A stretch of DNA of 9,788 nucleotides from DATBLE01 sp046734415. Lineage in GTDB: Bacteria > Actinomycetota > Thermoleophilia > Gaiellales > Gaiellaceae. The DNA lies in the NCBI GenBank assembly GCA_046734415.1, contig JBKPRD010000313.1, positions 1 to 9,788 of the forward strand. The letters run 5' to 3'. Each line of letters begins with the position of its first letter. The stretch's first letter is position 1. Made by a program: the position numbers and the translations under genes. Below are positions 7,143 through 9,788 of this stretch, one piece after another. The notes beneath the pieces are model-generated. The model ran no database searches and had not been told where the DNA came from. It was given only the letters and a program-made list of their open reading frames with translations.

Positions 7143-8996
7143 CGCCGGCGGCTCCTCGAGCAGCATCCGGAACGTCTCGGACTCGAGCAGGCTTCGCCAT
7201 GGCCCGCCGCGTTCGAGCCCGAGCTCCTCGGCGATTCGTTCCGCTTCGGGGCTGAGCCGTCCCGACCGCCACTCGGCCGCGAACCGGTCGCGCAGCTCGA
7301 GGTAGCGGTCAGGCGTCTCGAAGATCCTGCGGACGACGAGTTGCGGCGAGGTGGTGCCGTTCCAGGTGTTCTCCTGGAGCCGGAAGGCGACGTCGTAGTG
7401 GCCGATCCGGCCGAGACGATCGAGCTGGTCGCCGAGCCCGAAGGCGATCGCGGTGCCCGCCGGACCGCGCGCGTCGGTCACGCGGAACCGCAGGTGCTTG
7501 CCCTCCCCAACCGCCGTCAGCTGCCCGAGCTCGCAGCCGGCGGCGAGCAGGGTGACGCCGGGGTTGCCGACACCGAACGGCGCCAGGCGGCGCAGCTCGG
7601 CGCACAGGTCGAGCGTGAGCGCGGAGCCGGGGACGATCGCGTCGACGACCGTCACCGGCCGCAGGTCGTCGTCGCCAAGGCACGCGTCGGCCTGCGTCGC
7701 GAAGGCATCCGCGAGCGCGTCGACGTTTTCCGAGCGGATCGAGAGCCCAGCGGCGGCCCGGTGGCCGCCGAAGCGCTCGAGGAGCTCGGCACAGGCGGCG
7801 AGGCCGCCGTGGAGGTCGAAGGCAGGGATGCTCCTGCCGCTGCCCTTCCAGTCGCCGTCTGCCCCCGCGATCAGGACGACCGGCCGGCGGTAGCGCTCGA
7901 CGAGCCGCGAGGCGACGATCCCGATCACGCCCTCGTGCCAGCCCTCGTCGGCGACGACGTAGCCGCGTCGGCGACGGCGCGGCTCGGGCCACGCCTCGAT
8001 CGCGGTGGTCGCCTCGCGTAGGATGCGCTCCTCGACCGCCTGCCGCTCGCGGTTCAGCTCCTCGAGCTCGAGCGCGATCCTACGCGCCTCCTCCTCGTCC
8101 TCGGCGAGCAGGAGCTCCAGTGCGGCGGTCGGACGGCCGAGCCGGCCCGCGGCGTTGATCCGCGGCGCGAGCCGGAAGCCGACAGCACCCTCGTCGACCG
8201 CGGCGGCGTCGACGCGGGCCGCCTGCATCAGCGCGCGCAGCCCGGGCCTGGTTGTCGTGGCCAGACGGCGGAGCCCGGCGAGCGCGAGCGCGCGGTTCTC
8301 GTCGACGAGCGGGACGACATCGGCGATCGTCGCCAGCGCGACGAGGTCGAGGTGCCGGGCGAGACGGCTGTCACCCGAGCCGAGCAGCGCCTCTGCGAGC
8401 TTGTAGACGACGCCGGTGCCGCAGAGCTCGGGGAACGGGTAGTCGGAAGGGCGGGTGGCGACGATCGGGCAGTCGGGCAGGTCGGGTCCCGGGCGGTGGT
8501 GGTCGGTGACGATCACCTCGAGCCCCGCCGACTTCGCCTCGGCGACCTCCTCGGCGGCGGTGATCCCGCAGTCCACGGTCAGGACGAGGCCGCAGCCGTC
8601 GGCGGCGAGGCGCGTGAGCGTCTGACCGGCGAGGCCGTAGCCCTCCTCGAACCGGCTCGGCAGGTGCCACTCCACCTTGGCGCCGAGCTCGCGCAGGACG
8701 AGGACGGCGAGCGCGGTCGCGCAGATCCCATCGACGTCGTAGTCGCCGTGGACGCAGATCCGCGTGCCGGCGGCGATCGCCGCACGGATGCGCTCGCACG
8801 CCTCGCGCATCGAGCCGAGCAGGAACGGGTCGTGGCCGGGCATCTTCCCGGCGAGGAACGCCGCAGCGCTCTCGGGCGTGTCATAGCCGCGCCGCAGCAG
8901 CACGCTCGCCGTCGTCTCGCTGACGCCCAGGGCCTGCGCCAGCCTCGCCGCCTCTCGCGGATCGCAACGCCGCAGCGTCCAGGTCGCCTCGAACAT
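7125..8996 (-). CDS. recJ: Single-stranded-DNA-specific exonuclease RecJ
   Basis: RecJ degrades single-stranded DNA 5' to 3' in recombinational and mismatch repair; it is cytoplasmic and needs Mn/Mg. The protein has 623 residues. The DHH phosphoesterase motifs appear in order: HGDYDVDG (Asp85, 87, 89), TVDCGIT (141-144), TDHHRPG (DHH 165-167) and LDLVALATIADVVPL (Asp226). The DHHA1 domain carries FGGHRAAAG at about 410-417. An OB-like domain follows (LAPFGVGNP to QENTWNG, about 460-545). The last 60 or so residues form an extra helical tail beyond the catalytic core. A long charged helix (about 297-335, EDEEEARRIALELEEL) links the two halves of the core, as in known RecJ. The start is ATG at 8996; TACCGT lies 9 bases upstream, a possible -10 giving a two- or three-base leader. 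Between this gene and the small membrane protein gene upstream is a strong hairpin, so recJ probably has its own promoter. Confidence 0.95.
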   Translation of the reverse strand: MFEATWTLRRCDPREAARLAQALGVSETTASVLLRRGYDTPESAAAFLAGKMPGHDPFLLGSMREACERIRAAIAAGTRICVHGDYDVDGICATALAVLVLRELGAKVEWHLPSRFEEGYGLAGQTLTRLAADGCGLVLTVDCGITAAEEVAEAKSAGLEVIVTDHHRPGPDLPDCPIVATRPSDYPFPELCGTGVVYKLAEALLGSGDSRLARHLDLVALATIADVVPLVDENRALALAGLRRLATTTRPGLRALMQAARVDAAAVDEGAVGFRLAPRINAAGRLGRPTAALELLLAEDEEEARRIALELEELNRERQAVEERILREATTAIEAWPEPRRRRRGYVVADEGWHEGVIGIVASRLVERYRRPVVLIAGADGDWKGSGRSIPAFDLHGGLAACAELLERFGGHRAAAGLSIRSENVDALADAFATQADACLGDDDLRPVTVVDAIVPGSALTLDLCAELRRLAPFGVGNPGVTLLAAGCELGQLTAVGEGKHLRFRVTDARGPAGTAIAFGLGDQLDRLGRIGHYDVAFRLQENTWNGTTSPQLVVRRIFETPDRYLELRDRFAAEWRSGRLSPEAERIAEELGLERGGPWRSLLESETFRMLLEEPPALRRAA

Positions 8997-9041
8997 GGGC
9001 GATCGACGGTACGCCGAGGATCGGACGACACCTCATGCAGG

Positions 9042-9059
9042 GTCAGGCTTCAGCCTGAC
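9042..9059 (-). terminator. Strong hairpin between small membrane protein gene and recJ
   Basis: GTCAGGC (9042-9048) and GCCTGAC (9053-9059) form a perfect seven-base-pair stem with a four-base loop (TGAA on the minus strand). It begins 9 bases after the stop of the upstream minus-strand gene and ends about 45 bases before the recJ ATG. There is no T-run, but many actinobacterial terminators lack one. It could end the upstream transcript and insulate recJ. Confidence 0.55.
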
Positions 9060-9068
9060 TCGACGAGC

Positions 9069-9278
9069 TCAGGGGCGCCGACCGCGGCCGCGGATCGCCT
9101 CCCAGGCGACCCGTGCCCATAGGACGACGAGGAACGCCGCGGCCCCGAAGACGAGGACGATGACCGGCGAGAGCGTCGCGGCGCGCTGGAACGACCAGTC
9201 CAGAATCCACGCTGCCAGCGCGGTCAGCCCGGCGCAGACGACGAGCGAGGCGAGGAGCAGTGGGACCCGGACGCGCAT
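9069..9278 (-). CDS. Small two-helix membrane protein, function unknown
   Basis: This encodes 69 residues from ATG at 9278 (72 if the ATG at 9287 is used). The product has a basic N-terminus (MRVRVP), a first hydrophobic helix at about 6-25 and a second at about 37-57. The tail is strongly basic (RVAWEAIRGRGRRP), so both ends are likely cytoplasmic by the positive-inside rule, with a short external loop holding DWSFQR. I do not recognise a family; it has the size of small envelope proteins such as LapA-like ones, but no specific motif supports that. The start at 9278 is chosen because TAGCAT, 7 bases upstream, would be a leaderless -10, and this hexamer overlaps the 9287 ATG. It diverges from the unknown gene at 9314 and precedes recJ on the same strand with a hairpin between. 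Confidence 0.7.
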   Translation of the reverse strand: MRVRVPLLLASLVVCAGLTALAAWILDWSFQRAATLSPVIVLVFGAAAFLVVLWARVAWEAIRGRGRRP

Positions 9279-9285
9279 CGGTTGC

Positions 9286-9291
9286 ATGCTA
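9286..9291 (-). promoter_or_regulatory. Putative -10 box for leaderless membrane protein transcript
   Basis: On the minus strand TAGCAT ends 7 bases before the ATG at 9278. It includes the first two bases of the alternative ATG at 9287, so the two choices are mutually exclusive. There is no Shine-Dalgarno site for either. Its confidence is lower than the other boxes because it depends on choosing the second ATG. Confidence 0.35.
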
Positions 9292-9301
9292 GGGGCCCTG
9301 T

Positions 9302-9307
9302 TATCCT
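9302..9307 (+). promoter_or_regulatory. Putative -10 box for leaderless 9314 gene transcript
   Basis: TATCCT ends 6 bases before the GTG at 9314, and the intervening GGGCCC is not a ribosome binding site. It is ten bases from the opposing -10 candidate at 9286-9291, so the two divergent promoters would compete for the same DNA. Confidence 0.55.
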
Positions 9308-9313
9308 GGGCCC

Positions 9314-9787
9314 GTGGAGAGCAGCGCCGGCGCGGGCGGCACCAACTACACGTCCGGTGACGACTACGTGGTCGAGTTTCTCGGCTACCGCTTCAGCTTC
9401 AACGCTTCCGACTTCGAGCAGCGCGTCACAGCGGCCGCCGTCAAGCTACGCCTCGTCGAGGCGAACGAGCTCGACGAGGACGAGACGGCCGACCTGGTCG
9501 AGCTTGCCGCCGAGGGACGGATCGAGGAGCCGGGCAGCTTGTTCGGCCGCTACCTCGTCCGGCACTGGGAGCGCATCTCGCTCGTCGAGGGCGAGTCGCT
9601 CGTCTACTGGCTGCGGAAGCTGATCTTCCGGGGCGCATGGCTCGACCACCGCGTCAAGGAGAACCTGCTCGAGGTCGTCTGGGACGACGACCTCTCCGAG
9701 TTCGCCTACCGCGACCCGCGCGGCGGCCGCGCCCTCCTCGAGCTCGCGCCCGTGCCGAGCTGGCACGAGCTCCAGTACAGGCCCTAG
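9314..9787 (+). CDS. Uncharacterised 157-residue acidic protein
   Basis: I do not recognise this protein. It has 157 residues from GTG at 9314 to TAG at 9785-9787, with no signal peptide and no membrane segment, so it is probably cytoplasmic. The first 17 residues (Gly/Ser/Ala-rich) look disordered. An aromatic beta-like stretch YVVEFLGYRFSF follows, then a long acidic helix with a run of Glu/Asp around residues 48-65 (ANELDEDETADLVELAAEG). The middle has WERISLVEGESLVYWLRKL and a Trp-rich end (FRGAWLDH, VVWDDD, PSWHELQYRP). Five tryptophans in a short acidic protein suggest a compact domain that binds a protein or ligand rather than DNA. Codon use matches the neighbours, so I see no sign of recent transfer. 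The start is supported by the -10 hexamer 6 bases upstream. It diverges from the membrane protein gene. Confidence 0.8.
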   Translation: MESSAGAGGTNYTSGDDYVVEFLGYRFSFNASDFEQRVTAAAVKLRLVEANELDEDETADLVELAAEGRIEEPGSLFGRYLVRHWERISLVEGESLVYWLRKLIFRGAWLDHRVKENLLEVVWDDDLSEFAYRDPRGGRALLELAPVPSWHELQYRP

Positions 9788-9788
9788 T

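Noticed and set aside
4379..7255. A 958-codon open frame on the plus strand opposite rel
   Set aside because: It is antisense to a full-length Rel with all domains intact. The translation is low-complexity Arg/Leu/Ala/Asp, the typical mirror of a high-GC gene, and it runs through the rel promoter and into recJ.
7309..7992. Arg-rich minus-strand frame within recJ, and similar frames at 8371-8799 and 8579-9031
   Set aside because: They are out-of-frame shadows of recJ with Arg/Pro low-complexity translations.
1..9788. Mobile element, prophage, CRISPR or defence system
   Set aside because: No transposase, integrase, phage or Cas-like protein, no regularly spaced repeats, and base composition looks even across the window. 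The STAND-type ATPase belongs to a cyclase-TPR regulator architecture, and I see no defence effector next to it.

Overview
The window is about 9.8 kb of very GC-rich (roughly two thirds or more G+C by eye), gene-dense bacterial chromosome. Long spurious open frames opposite the real genes, GTG starts, GC-rich third codon positions and the gene content all suggest an actinobacterium. My best guess is a deep-branching class such as Thermoleophilia (Solirubrobacterales/Gaiellales), but the taxon is inference. I see no insertion sequences, phage genes, tRNAs, rRNAs or CRISPR repeats.

Layout. (1) 1-2565, minus strand: the first 855 codons of a large signalling protein (class III nucleotidyl cyclase, STAND/AAA-type ATPase, TPR repeats) whose 3' end lies outside the window. 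(2) 2566-2677: a divergent promoter region. (3) 2678-4445, plus strand: a two-gene operon, phosphomannomutase/phosphoglucomutase followed by a hotdog-fold acyl-CoA thioesterase that overlaps it by 11 bases. (4) 4446-4759: a gene-free, palindrome-rich gap between convergent genes. (5) 4760-6964, minus: bifunctional (p)ppGpp synthetase/hydrolase (Rel). (6) 7125-8996, minus: RecJ single-strand exonuclease, upstream of rel on the same strand. (7) 9069-9278, minus: a small two-helix membrane protein, separated from recJ by a strong hairpin. (8) 9314-9787, plus: a 157-residue acidic protein I do not recognise, diverging from the membrane protein gene.

How they work together: this is mostly core physiology, namely stringent response (rel), DNA repair and recombination (recJ) and sugar-phosphate supply for glycans (pmm), plus one accessory regulator of the cyclase-ATPase-TPR type. 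I see no evidence that the block forms one dedicated pathway.

The most useful observation is about expression. Five gene starts (2565, 2678, 6964, 9278, 9314) lack a properly placed Shine-Dalgarno sequence but have a TANNNT -10-type hexamer exactly 6 or 7 bases before the start codon. This is the signature of leaderless transcripts. It also decides the starts of rel and the membrane protein. I did not find a convincing undescribed multi-gene system. The unknown 9314 gene, the small membrane protein and a 30-codon candidate ORF at 7050 are the least explained coding content.
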